Source of the DNA: Nocardia ninae NBRC 108245
GTDB taxonomy: Bacteria > Actinomycetota > Actinomycetes > Mycobacteriales > Mycobacteriaceae
Assembly (NCBI RefSeq): GCF_007990755.1
Contig: NZ_BJXA01000002.1
Location: 186,001-250,000 of the forward strand
DNA length: 64,000 nt
Reading direction: 5' to 3'
Under the pieces are notes generated by a model. It saw only the letters and a list, made by a program, of their open reading frames with translations. It did not search any database and was not told where the DNA came from. How positions within the stretch are numbered: the stretch's first letter is position 1; each line of letters begins with the position of its first letter. Of this stretch, positions 27,020-35,552 are shown piece after piece. The position numbers and the translations under genes are program-made.

Positions 27020-28261
27020 ATGTCCGAAGCCGATTCGCCCACCGTCGTCCTGGTGGACGCGTTCTCCACCGGAGCGCTGCTGGCCCGCCAGGCACGGCAG
27101 CACTACCGGCTGGTCCACGTCCGGTCCCGCGCCAACCTGTCCGCGACCTTCGCCGCGAGCCTGCCCGCCGAGTTGTTCGACGAGGACCTCTCCTACGCCG
27201 ACCAGGCCGACGACGTGCTGCACCGACTGGCCGAACTGGCACCGGTCGCGGTGATCGCGGCCAGCGAGTTCGGCGTCGAGGTGGCGGATGAGATCGCGGC
27301 GAAACTGGCGTTGCGCGGCAACGATCCGGCGCTGTCGTATGTCCGGCGCGACAAGTTCCACATGGTGGAAGCCGTGGCCGCCGCAGGGCTGCGCACCGCA
27401 CGGCAGCGGCGCGGCGCCGACGCGGCGGCGCTACTGGACTGGCGGCGCAAGGCCGGCCTCGGCCGCACCGTGGTGAAGCCGCTCGACAGCGCCGGCTCCG
27501 ACGACGTGTTCATCAGCGACTCCGAAGCCGAAATCCGCGCCGCCGTCCACGCCATCATCGGCAAGACCAATCTCATGCTGCGCACCAATGCCGCTGTGCT
27601 GGCACAGGAATACCTCCTCGGCGACGAGTACATCGTCAACTCGGTCAGCCGCGACGGCAGGCACTGGTTCACCGACGCATGGATCAGCCAGAAGGTGACC
27701 GTGCGCGACAACCGCAGGATCTACGACTACGAAGACCTCTTGTCGCCGACCGACCCCCGCTGCACCGAGATCCTCGACTACGTCTCGGGCGTCCTCGACG
27801 CCCTGGGCATCGCGAACGGCCCTGCCCACACCGAACTCATCTACACCGCCGCGGGCCCGGTGCTCCTGGAAACCGGCGCCCGCATCTCCGGCCTGGCCAA
27901 CCCACCCGCCCTCGACCGCTGCACCGGGGTGAACCAGGTGGGCCTGACGATGGACTGCTACCTCGGTGAAGGCCGAGCCTTGGCCGCTCAACCCCCGGTC
28001 TACACCCGTCACGAACACGCCCGCTGCGTCAATCTCATTGCCCACCGCGAACTCCCACTCCCCGCCCAGCTCCTCCGCACCGAACTCGAACAACTCCCGG
28101 CCATCGAAAGCATCCGCTTCCGCATCGCCGACCAAGCCACCACCAGACCCACGGTCGACCTGAACTCCTCCCCGGGCGTGGTCTTCCTCGTCCACCAGGA
28201 TCCCGCCGAGATAGACCGCTCCTACCTGAAACTCCGCCAGCTCGAACACGACCTGCTGTAG
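27020..28261 (+). CDS. ATP-grasp L-amino-acid ligase-like protein 2
   Basis: 413 residues from ATG 27020, chosen because GAGGGG lies at good spacing; a GTG at 26996 overlapping the previous stop is the alternative. The order is an N-terminal Rossmann-like domain, RRDKFHMVEAVAAAGL, the nucleotide Lys in GRTVVKPLDSAGSDDV, VLAQEYLLGDEYIVNSV, and the metal site ANGPAHTELIYTAAGPVLLETGARISG. This is the signature of BacD/DdaF-type ligases that make dipeptides or amides. It differs clearly from the ATP-grasp at 23028, so the two probably form two different bonds. It is the last gene of the plus-strand operon and convergent with the acyl-CoA synthetase, 31 bases away. Confidence 0.9.
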   Translation: MSEADSPTVVLVDAFSTGALLARQARQHYRLVHVRSRANLSATFAASLPAELFDEDLSYADQADDVLHRLAELAPVAVIAASEFGVEVADEIAAKLALRGNDPALSYVRRDKFHMVEAVAAAGLRTARQRRGADAAALLDWRRKAGLGRTVVKPLDSAGSDDVFISDSEAEIRAAVHAIIGKTNLMLRTNAAVLAQEYLLGDEYIVNSVSRDGRHWFTDAWISQKVTVRDNRRIYDYEDLLSPTDPRCTEILDYVSGVLDALGIANGPAHTELIYTAAGPVLLETGARISGLANPPALDRCTGVNQVGLTMDCYLGEGRALAAQPPVYTRHEHARCVNLIAHRELPLPAQLLRTELEQLPAIESIRFRIADQATTRPTVDLNSSPGVVFLVHQDPAEIDRSYLKLRQLEHDLL

Positions 28262-28292
28262 TCACCGGTCGCACCGCCGATCCCGAAGCGGC

Positions 28293-30407
28293 TCAGGTGA
28301 TTACGTGCGGGCCGCCGAGTGGGGACGGGAGTGGTGTCTCGCCGGTGTGGGGGCCGGTGAGGAGTTGTTTGATGATCTTGCCGGTTTCGCCGCGGGGGAG
28401 GGAGGCGAGGAAGGTGACGTCGCGGGGGACGGAGAAGCGGCTGAGGCGGTGGCGGATGTAGGACCGGATCATGTCCGAATCCAGGCCCGAGTCTTCGCGT
28501 TTCACGACGAAGGCGGCGAGGCGCTGGCCGAATTCCTGGTCGGGGACGCCGACCACGGCGACCTCGCTGACCTGGGGGAGGTGGGCGAGGGCCTCCTCGA
28601 CGGGGCGGGGGAAGACGTTCTCGCCGCCGGAGATGATCATCTCGTCGTCGCGGCCCGCGATGAACAGTCGCCCGGCGACGTCGAGATAGCCGAGGTCGCC
28701 GGTGTCCAGCATGCCGTCGGACTCGGCCGGCGGCGCCGAACTCACGTAACCGTCGAACAGCATGTGATTGCCGACGTAGATGTTTCCGGTGACGCCGATC
28801 GGGACCGGGCGCCGATCGGGGCCGAGCACCGCGACTCTGGTGCCCAGCGGCGGCTTGCCCGCGGTGGTCGGCGCGGTCCGCAGGTCGTCGGGCGTGGCGA
28901 TGGTGGCCCAGGAGACTTCGGTGGAACCGTAGACGTTGTACAGGATTTCGCCGTAGACATCCATGAAGCGCAGCACCGTCGCACCGGCCAGCGGGGCACC
29001 GCAGCTGACGACCGCGCGCAGGCTCGACGTGTCGTAGCGGGCCCGCACGGCGGGCGGCAGATCGAGGATGCGGTTCACCATCGTCGGCACGACGATCATG
29101 CTGGCGACGCGATGTTCGGCGACGAGCCGCAGACATTCCTCGGCGTCGAATCGCTCCGGCAGCACCACCGTCGCGCGCAGTGGCGTACTGATCTGGAGTC
29201 CGGCCAGCCCCCAGGTGTGGAAGAGCGGCGCGGGGATGAGCATCGGCTGTTCCATGGGCAGCGGAATCCGCGACAGCAGCGCGGCGATGGTGCCGAAGCC
29301 CTTGGGTTCGGGGCGGCGCGCGCCCTTCGGCGTGCCGCTGGTGCCGGAGGTCAGCACGATCAACCGGCCCGGCCGGGTCGGGCGATGAAAATCCCATTCG
29401 CCCTGCGCGATCAGATCCTCGATGGTGGTCCGGTGCGGCACCGGCGGGTGGCCGTCGATGTTGAAGCGCGGCAGGTCGGTGTGCAGGTAGCAGACCAGCT
29501 GCTCGAGGTCGCCGTCGACGAACAGCGCGGCGATCCGGTGCCGCTGGACGATGTCCTCGATCTGCCGGCCGGACAGCCCGACATTCAACAGCGCCACGTC
29601 GACGCCGAGTTTGCCTGCGGCGACCATGCATTCGACCATGCCGGCATGGTTGCGCGAGAGCAGCCCGACCGTGTCGCCGAAGCCGAGGTCGAGCCGAGCC
29701 ATTGCACCGGCGAGTGCGCTTGTCCGAGCGTGCATCTCGGCGAAGGTGCGGGTGCCCGATCCGTCGATCAGGGCGATCCGATCCGGATCGTAGGCCGCGG
29801 CCGCCGCGTAGCCACCGGCCAGGTTGAAGCCCCATTTCGCCAGGGAGCGAGCCTGTTTCACGCCGATCGCGAGGTTCGTGGTGCGCCCGACGCCGACTGT
29901 GACCATCTGTTTGGCCACGCTCACCTGCCTGCGCAGTGGGGCATTCTCGGCATTGATCACCGTCGAGGTCCGTGCGCCACGGATGACATCGACCGCCCGC
30001 CGCAGCCCGTTTTTCACCCACGCCACCACGGCCGCGTTGGACTGCTCGGCGATGTGTGGATGCCACCGGCCCGGCGCGAACACGGTGACGACGACCTTGG
30101 TGCGCTCTTGGTCACCCTGCAGCTTCACCGACACGAAACTGCCGGTCCCCGGGCACTGCAACTCGAAACTCTCGTACCAGCGCCACACGGTCAGCCGCAG
30201 CTCATGCGTGCGGATGCCGGACTCGGCGGTGCCGATGCGCACCTGCGCGATCCGGCTGTCCGGTCCGGTCTCCACCAGCTCGCAGGCGCCGATGCCCGCG
30301 AACAACCGGGGGTAGGTCTGCGGTTCGAGCAGCAGATCCCACAGCGCTTTACGGGCGACCGCGAAGTCGGCGCTCACATCGATGACGTCGGTTACCAACT
30401 CACGCAC
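28293..30407 (-). CDS. Acyl-CoA synthetase with N-terminal SRPBCC domain (fusion)
   Basis: About 704 residues from GTG 30407; longer in-frame starts up to 30605 give an unconserved leader. Residues 1-140 form an SRPBCC/polyketide-cyclase-like domain (VTDVIDVSADFAVARKALWDLLLEPQ...). The remainder is a FadD12/FadD2-like adenylating enzyme with the P-loop LTSGTSGTPKGARRPE, the NVYGSTEVSW motif, DTGDLGYLD and the C-terminal lysine in GETGKIIK. It should activate a carboxylic acid as adenylate and CoA thioester. The N-terminal START-like cavity may present the acyl substrate. It follows the decarboxylase with a 281-base gap, so cluster membership is less certain than for its neighbours. Confidence 0.82.
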   Translation of the reverse strand: MRELVTDVIDVSADFAVARKALWDLLLEPQTYPRLFAGIGACELVETGPDSRIAQVRIGTAESGIRTHELRLTVWRWYESFELQCPGTGSFVSVKLQGDQERTKVVVTVFAPGRWHPHIAEQSNAAVVAWVKNGLRRAVDVIRGARTSTVINAENAPLRRQVSVAKQMVTVGVGRTTNLAIGVKQARSLAKWGFNLAGGYAAAAAYDPDRIALIDGSGTRTFAEMHARTSALAGAMARLDLGFGDTVGLLSRNHAGMVECMVAAGKLGVDVALLNVGLSGRQIEDIVQRHRIAALFVDGDLEQLVCYLHTDLPRFNIDGHPPVPHRTTIEDLIAQGEWDFHRPTRPGRLIVLTSGTSGTPKGARRPEPKGFGTIAALLSRIPLPMEQPMLIPAPLFHTWGLAGLQISTPLRATVVLPERFDAEECLRLVAEHRVASMIVVPTMVNRILDLPPAVRARYDTSSLRAVVSCGAPLAGATVLRFMDVYGEILYNVYGSTEVSWATIATPDDLRTAPTTAGKPPLGTRVAVLGPDRRPVPIGVTGNIYVGNHMLFDGYVSSAPPAESDGMLDTGDLGYLDVAGRLFIAGRDDEMIISGGENVFPRPVEEALAHLPQVSEVAVVGVPDQEFGQRLAAFVVKREDSGLDSDMIRSYIRHRLSRFSVPRDVTFLASLPRGETGKIIKQLLTGPHTGETPLPSPLGGPHVIT

Positions 30408-30688
30408 TTCTCGTCGGCCGGTTCGAACAACTCGGGGCCGGCGGGTGCCCCTCGATTCGCCGGTCACCCGTGCGGCCGATGCGTCAGCGAACCGGCAACC
30501 TGCAATCGACCCCAGTATGGGTCGCGATGACGATGTTGCCCACCATTTACCGCTACATTGTGCGCCGCACCCATCCGGAGTCGACCTTGATGTGAACTCG
30601 CCCAATGCGCAACGGTTCCCGGCCGGTGCGTCGGTCGACCTGGATCATCGTGCGCACGTGGTGACCGGTCACCGGTACTCGCCGAGAA

Positions 30689-32086
30689 TCACGCCGCGGC
30701 GACCTTGACGATCACCTCCAACAGGTCGTTCAACGTCTGCCGATCGGTCGTCGGCGACATGAGCGCGGCGCGCAAATAGGGTCGGCCACCCAGCGCGAAA
30801 GACGAGAGATAGAACCGGCCGTCCTGGATCAGCCGGGACCGCAACTCGAGCTGCCGGTCGCCCCACGGCTCATATCGGAAGCAGAGGATATTGCTCTGCG
30901 GCTGGTACGGCGCGGTGAAATCGGGTCGTTCTTGAATGAGCTCCCACAAGTCGGTGGCGAGGCCGTATTGCCGCTCGACATAAGAGCGCAAGGAAGCTTC
31001 ACCGCGATAGGCGAGCGTCAGCAAGATCTTGAGACCGAGTGGCGCCTTGGAGGTTTCGAAGGTGTACTGCCCGGGGTCCACGTCTTCGGCCTCGGGCCGG
31101 TAGAGATAACTCGCGTCTTGCTTGAACATGGTGTCGAGATAACGCTTTTCGCGGAACAGCACCCCGGTGCACAGCGCCGAGGTACGCAGCATCTTGTGCC
31201 CGTCCCACACCGTGGAGTCCGCGCGCTCGATGCCGGCCAGTAGGCCGCGATGGCGCGGCGAGATCAGCGCGGCGGCGCCGTGTGCGCCGTCGACGTGGAA
31301 CCACAGGCCGTTGGCCGCGCAGAACTGCGCGACATCGGCGATCGGGTCGTACAGGCCCGTCCCGGTGGCGCAGCCGTTGGCCACCACGGCGACCGGACGC
31401 TTACCCTGCGCGCGCACCTCGGCGAGCGCGGGCTCGAGCTCCGCCGGATCGATGCGGCCCAGCGCGTCGGTGCGCAGCGGATAGACGCCGCGTTCGCCCA
31501 GCCCCATGACGGCGGCTGCCTTGCGCACGGAGTAGTGACTGGTCGCCGGGGCGAGAATGACGAGGTCGCCCGGGTTTCCGTCTCGCCACGCGGTGGCGTC
31601 GGCATGCGAACGGGCGGCGAGCAGAGCAGTCAGATTGCCCAGCGTGCCGCCGTTGGTGATCGCCCCGAGCCCGGTCGCGCCCCAGCCGACGTTGTCCAGC
31701 ATCCACCGGCACACCGCCCGGTCCACCGCCGCGGCGGCGGGGGCGAGCTCGTACACCAGGGGAATATTGTTGGTCATCGCCTGGAGGAGATCGGCGACCA
31801 CACCGGGGGTATCCGACGGCGCGATCTGATGCGCCATGTACCCGGGGTGATGATGGCTGGCCGAGATGTCGCTGTAGGTGGTGACGAACGACAGCAACTC
31901 GGGCAGCGTCATCCCCCCTTCTTCGATCCACCGGCGCAGCTCCAGCCGCTTGGCGACCGTATCGATATCGGCCGAGGAAACGACCTCGCCCGCTCCGGTC
32001 CTGGCCGTTTCGATATGGGCGGCAAGGGTTTCGAGGACCGCCGTCCCGACTTCTCGCACATCGTCGACCAAATCGACATGAGACAT
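30689..32086 (-). CDS. PLP-dependent group II amino acid decarboxylase
   Basis: 465 residues of the group II decarboxylase family: ASHHHPGYMAHQIAP, ITNGGTLGNLTALLAAR, the PLP-binding HVDGAHG, and the Schiff-base Lys in VWDGHKML. Relatives decarboxylate glutamate, aspartate, 2,4-diaminobutyrate, tyrosine or histidine. With a glutamate mutase in the same cluster, 3-methylaspartate is an attractive substrate. Alpha-decarboxylation would give 3-aminoisobutyrate, the logic known from vicenistatin starter-unit synthesis. The ATG lies behind AGAGGATC, the same ribosome site as the glutamine-synthetase-like gene. It lies 61 bases downstream of the AsnB gene in one minus-strand operon. Confidence 0.88.
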   Translation of the reverse strand: MSHVDLVDDVREVGTAVLETLAAHIETARTGAGEVVSSADIDTVAKRLELRRWIEEGGMTLPELLSFVTTYSDISASHHHPGYMAHQIAPSDTPGVVADLLQAMTNNIPLVYELAPAAAAVDRAVCRWMLDNVGWGATGLGAITNGGTLGNLTALLAARSHADATAWRDGNPGDLVILAPATSHYSVRKAAAVMGLGERGVYPLRTDALGRIDPAELEPALAEVRAQGKRPVAVVANGCATGTGLYDPIADVAQFCAANGLWFHVDGAHGAAALISPRHRGLLAGIERADSTVWDGHKMLRTSALCTGVLFREKRYLDTMFKQDASYLYRPEAEDVDPGQYTFETSKAPLGLKILLTLAYRGEASLRSYVERQYGLATDLWELIQERPDFTAPYQPQSNILCFRYEPWGDRQLELRSRLIQDGRFYLSSFALGGRPYLRAALMSPTTDRQTLNDLLEVIVKVAAA

Positions 32087-32147
32087 GTTGGATCCTCTCT
32101 GGACTAACTCGGGAAGCTCGCCTGGCCCACGTCGGCGAGCGCATCGA

Positions 32148-34145
32148 TCAGCGCGCGGCCGTACCCACCGGGTCGTGGTCGCCGTCGATGTTGCGCATCA
32201 TGATTCGGTCGATATCGACCTCGGGTACCTGGAAGTCGTGGATCAGGAACTCCTCCATCAGCAGCACGCTGAGCAGGTGCACGTACGCGTCACCGAAGGG
32301 ATAAGGCACGCGCGGTGTCTCGGCCTTCGTCACCCGTTCCACGAGCCGGTCCACTGCGGCGGGCACCAGGAAACCGACCCGGCGGATGGCGGACGGTGTC
32401 AAGATCGCCGCCACCCAGTCGTCACCGTCCGGCAGCAGCGCCTCGGCACCGGGCAGCCGCATGCCGAACTTCGGTCGATCGACGATCTCGGGCGGCAGGC
32501 GGTCGGCATACGCCTCGCGCAGAATGTGCTTCTCCCGCACTCCGTTCAGCTTCCACTCGACCGGTAGGGCGGCCGCGTACTCGACCACGTGGGAGTCCAT
32601 GAAGGGGTATCTGCCTTCGACGCCGAAACCCGTTCCGGCCCGGTCGCCCAGGCAGGTCATCCCATAGCCGATCAGGAAGGTGTGCATGTCGACGAGCATC
32701 GATCGGTCGACGGCGGATCGCTGCTCGAAGTCCGGGAAGTCGGCGCGGAACCGGCGAAGCAGCACCGCGTGATCGTCCTCGACGCCACCCGCCGCATCGA
32801 TGAGCTCGTCGACGGGCTCGGATTCGAAGCGACGCAGATGTGGCCCGAGCGTGAAATCGCGGTTCGATCGGTCCGTGTAGAACCGGATGATCGCGTCGGC
32901 ACTCTTGCCGTCGCTGTACAGCACGTCGTTCAGTGCGGGCGCCAGTTCGGCGGCCGCACCGGCGAAGGACCCTCGGCCGAGACAGGCTTCGATGATCCGC
33001 GCCTCTTTGGCGATGTCGTAACCGGCGAAGAGCTCGTCGGAGCCTTCGCCGCCGAGAATCACCCGCACACCGGCCAACCCGACTTGCTCGGCCAGCACGC
33101 CATAGGCCACCGGAGCCGTGAAATGCAGCGGCTGTTCACACTGCCGGACGACATGCGGGAATCGCTCGCGGACCTGTGCCCGCGACACCGGAATCCGTGT
33201 GTGCTTGCTACCCAACCGGTCCACCATGGCCCGCTGGTACGGCCACTCGTTCACGGGGCTGTCCGCGGCATCGATGGAGAATGTCGTGAGCGGCTCGTCG
33301 ATCAGCTCGTTCATCACGGAGGAGACGACTGCCGAATCGATGCCGCCGCTGATATAGGTGCCCAGTGAGTAGTCCGTGCGCAGGCGCAGTCGGATGGACT
33401 CTCGAATGACCTCCCGCAGTCCGATCTTCGCTTCCTCGAACGACTTCGGCGGTGCGACGGTGCTCTGTCGTGCGATGCCGTGGTAATACTTCGACAGCTC
33501 GGCCTGCCCGTCGCGGACGGTCAGTATGTGCCCCGGTGGGATCGCGTCGATGCCGGTGAAGCACGTCTCGCCGGGGACCGGGCTCCAGTACCGCATGGCG
33601 CGCCGCACCTTGTCCGGGGCGAGCTCGCGAGGCACCCGGGGGAATGCGAACAGTCCTTTGATCTCGGACGCGAAATAGAAGGTGCCGTCCTGCTCCGTGT
33701 AGAACATCGGGCGCTCGCCGAAGCGGTCGCGGCCGAGGATCAGCACGTCCTCCCACTTGTCGTAGAAGACGAAACCGAACTGGCCGTTCATGCGCGACAG
33801 CGCATCCAGTCCCCAGTATGCGAGAGAATGCAGTAGCACCTCGGTATCGGAGTTCGTCTTGAAACGCACTCCGTGGCTTTCCAGTTCGCTGCGCAGCTCG
33901 ATGTAGTTGAACACCTCGCCGTTGAAGCCGGCGATGTAGCGATTATCCGGCGTCACCATGGGCTGCTGGCCGAGCCTCGGGTCGATCACCGAGAGCCGGA
34001 CCGTGCCGAGGGTGAAGGAGGAACTGTCGTACAGGCCCACTTCGTCCGGGCCGCGATGGGCGATCGCCCGAATGCCCCGCCGTACCAGATCCAGTCGCTG
34101 GTCTTTGCGTAATCCGCTGTCAATGAATCCGACCACACCACACAC
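32148..34145 (-). CDS. Asparagine synthetase B-like glutamine amidotransferase
   Basis: 665 residues when started at GTG 34145, which places the catalytic Cys directly after the initiator (MCGVVGF) as required for class II glutaminases. AGGAG precedes it at good spacing; longer frames are wrong. The glutaminase domain has RLSVIDP, FNGEVFNY and SDTEVLL. The synthetase domain has the PP-loop YISGGIDSAVV near residue 265. It uses glutamine nitrogen to amidate an adenylated carboxylate. Stand-alone AsnB paralogues in clusters often amidate the final product. It is 43 bases downstream of the glutamine-synthetase-like gene. It is the second amidating enzyme of the cluster besides the AsnRS-like protein. 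Confidence 0.9.
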   Translation of the reverse strand: MCGVVGFIDSGLRKDQRLDLVRRGIRAIAHRGPDEVGLYDSSSFTLGTVRLSVIDPRLGQQPMVTPDNRYIAGFNGEVFNYIELRSELESHGVRFKTNSDTEVLLHSLAYWGLDALSRMNGQFGFVFYDKWEDVLILGRDRFGERPMFYTEQDGTFYFASEIKGLFAFPRVPRELAPDKVRRAMRYWSPVPGETCFTGIDAIPPGHILTVRDGQAELSKYYHGIARQSTVAPPKSFEEAKIGLREVIRESIRLRLRTDYSLGTYISGGIDSAVVSSVMNELIDEPLTTFSIDAADSPVNEWPYQRAMVDRLGSKHTRIPVSRAQVRERFPHVVRQCEQPLHFTAPVAYGVLAEQVGLAGVRVILGGEGSDELFAGYDIAKEARIIEACLGRGSFAGAAAELAPALNDVLYSDGKSADAIIRFYTDRSNRDFTLGPHLRRFESEPVDELIDAAGGVEDDHAVLLRRFRADFPDFEQRSAVDRSMLVDMHTFLIGYGMTCLGDRAGTGFGVEGRYPFMDSHVVEYAAALPVEWKLNGVREKHILREAYADRLPPEIVDRPKFGMRLPGAEALLPDGDDWVAAILTPSAIRRVGFLVPAAVDRLVERVTKAETPRVPYPFGDAYVHLLSVLLMEEFLIHDFQVPEVDIDRIMMRNIDGDHDPVGTAAR

Positions 34146-34188
34146 GGGTCTATCTCCTATTTCCTCGAGACTTACGGAGCATCGCCGA

Positions 34189-35493
34189 CTACACCGAATC
34201 CAGATACCGGGCGCGCTCCCAATCGGTGACTTCTCGCTGCCCCGCCGCCGCCTCGCTGCGCGCCACTCGGCACAGGTTCTGCACCGTCGACGCGCCGAGT
34301 GCGCGCCGGGCGAACTCGCTCTCGCCGAACAGGTTCGCGGCCGCCCAGATGTTCGTCGGCAGGGGAGGATACTCCTGCGAGACATAGGAATTCGCGGCAG
34401 GCGGTGGTGGTTTCAGGTCTTCGGTGACGCCGGCCAAGCCCGCGGTGAGCTGGGCGGCGGCCAGCAGGTAAGGGTTGGCATCGGCGGCGGCGATGCGCGT
34501 CTCCACCCGGGTGCCACCGGCGTCGCGGACCAGGACGCGCACCGCGGCGCACCTGTTGTCCAAACCCCAGGAAAGGTTCGTCGGCGCGAACGAATGGTCG
34601 GCGACGCGTTTGTAGCCATTGGGCGTGGGGACGGACACGAGCTGTAGCTCGGCGGCGTACTTCAGGAGCCCGGCCACATAATTGTGACCGATGCTGCTCA
34701 GCGTGCCCGCGTCCCAGAACGCATTGTCTTTCTCCTTGCGCCACATGCTCTGATGGATGTGCAGGCCGCTGCCGGAGAGGTCACCGAACGGCTTCGCCAT
34801 GAAGGTCGCCCGGAATCCGTGCCGGGGTGCCAGTTGCTTCACGGCATAGCGAAAGAAGAGCAGTCCGTCCGCCGCGGTGAGCGGGTCGGACGGGGTGAGG
34901 TTGATCTCGACCTGACCCGGCGCGTACTCGGCCCCGCACGCCTCGACCTCGACATCGGCGCTGAGCAGCGTCTGGCAGACATCGTCGAGAAACGGCTCCA
35001 GGTAATGATTGTCGTGCAAACTGTAGACCGGATTGCGGTCGCCCCTGGGGCGCAGCGTCTCCGCGTCGAGTGCGTAGAACTCGCTCTCCATTGCGATGTA
35101 GGGCGAGAGACCGGCCTGCACCAACTCGGCTGCCGCACGGCGAAGTACGTCGCGCGGCGCTACTGTGGCGAGCTTGCCGGACCCGTCGACGACGTCACAG
35201 AAGACCAGGGCGGTCCGCTGCTTCCATGGCACGAGTCGCAGCGTTGCCACATCGGGGCGCAGGAAGATATCGGGATAACCATTGGACCAGCTGTATTCAT
35301 CGGTCTCGATGACCTCCATCTGGTAATCCCAGGCCAATACCGCCGAGGACAAACCGACCCCACCCGAAAGCCCACTCGACAAAAACGTTTCGACCGGGAT
35401 TCTCTTCCCGCGGATAGCGCCTGTCATATCCGGCGTGGCGAGCTCGACCATCGTGATCGAATGCTCTTTCAGAAATTGCTCTACCGCTTCCAT
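34189..35493 (-). CDS. Glutamine-synthetase-fold ligase (gamma-glutamyl-amide type)
   Basis: 434 residues from ATG 35493, with AGAGGATC upstream; in-frame extension to 35613 is unconserved. Active-site strands of the glutamine synthetase fold are present: MESEFYALD, CGAEYAPGQVEINLTPS, SGLHIHQSMW, DNRCAAVRVLV and RVETRIAAADANPYLLAAA. It is shorter than housekeeping GlnA and lacks the adenylylation-loop tyrosine pattern. It resembles GlnA3/PuuA/GMAS-like enzymes that couple glutamate to amines other than ammonia. In the cluster it could ligate glutamate or 3-methylaspartate to an amine made by the decarboxylase. It heads the AsnB-decarboxylase operon, possibly after a small gene at 35553-35864. 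Confidence 0.87.
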   Translation of the reverse strand: MEAVEQFLKEHSITMVELATPDMTGAIRGKRIPVETFLSSGLSGGVGLSSAVLAWDYQMEVIETDEYSWSNGYPDIFLRPDVATLRLVPWKQRTALVFCDVVDGSGKLATVAPRDVLRRAAAELVQAGLSPYIAMESEFYALDAETLRPRGDRNPVYSLHDNHYLEPFLDDVCQTLLSADVEVEACGAEYAPGQVEINLTPSDPLTAADGLLFFRYAVKQLAPRHGFRATFMAKPFGDLSGSGLHIHQSMWRKEKDNAFWDAGTLSSIGHNYVAGLLKYAAELQLVSVPTPNGYKRVADHSFAPTNLSWGLDNRCAAVRVLVRDAGGTRVETRIAAADANPYLLAAAQLTAGLAGVTEDLKPPPPAANSYVSQEYPPLPTNIWAAANLFGESEFARRALGASTVQNLCRVARSEAAAGQREVTDWERARYLDSV

Positions 35494-35505
35494 ATCGATC
35501 CTCTC

Positions 35506-35533
35506 ACCCCCCGGCGGCGCGACCCCCCTGACC
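35506..35533. promoter_or_regulatory. Paired ACCCCCC elements upstream of GS-like gene
   Basis: ACCCCCC at 35506-35512 and ACCCCCCTGACC at 35522-35533. The second differs by one base from ACCCCCCTAACC at 19779-19790 in the left divergent promoter. They lie 13-40 bases before the GS-like start. Likely sites of a shared regulator. Confidence 0.5.
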
Positions 35534-35552
35534 ACTTCACAAACGTGTGGAC

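Noticed and set aside
34146-34385. N-terminal extension of the AsnB-like protein by 80 residues
   Set aside because: The catalytic Cys must follow the initiator; GTG 34145 with AGGAG upstream satisfies this and the extension is unconserved.
17282-35493. N-methylglutamate pathway for methylamine, suggested by an MgsC-like protein and a GMAS-like glutamine synthetase
   Set aside because: MgsA and MgsB and the dehydrogenase are absent, the two genes are 16 kb apart, and their neighbours are biosynthetic.
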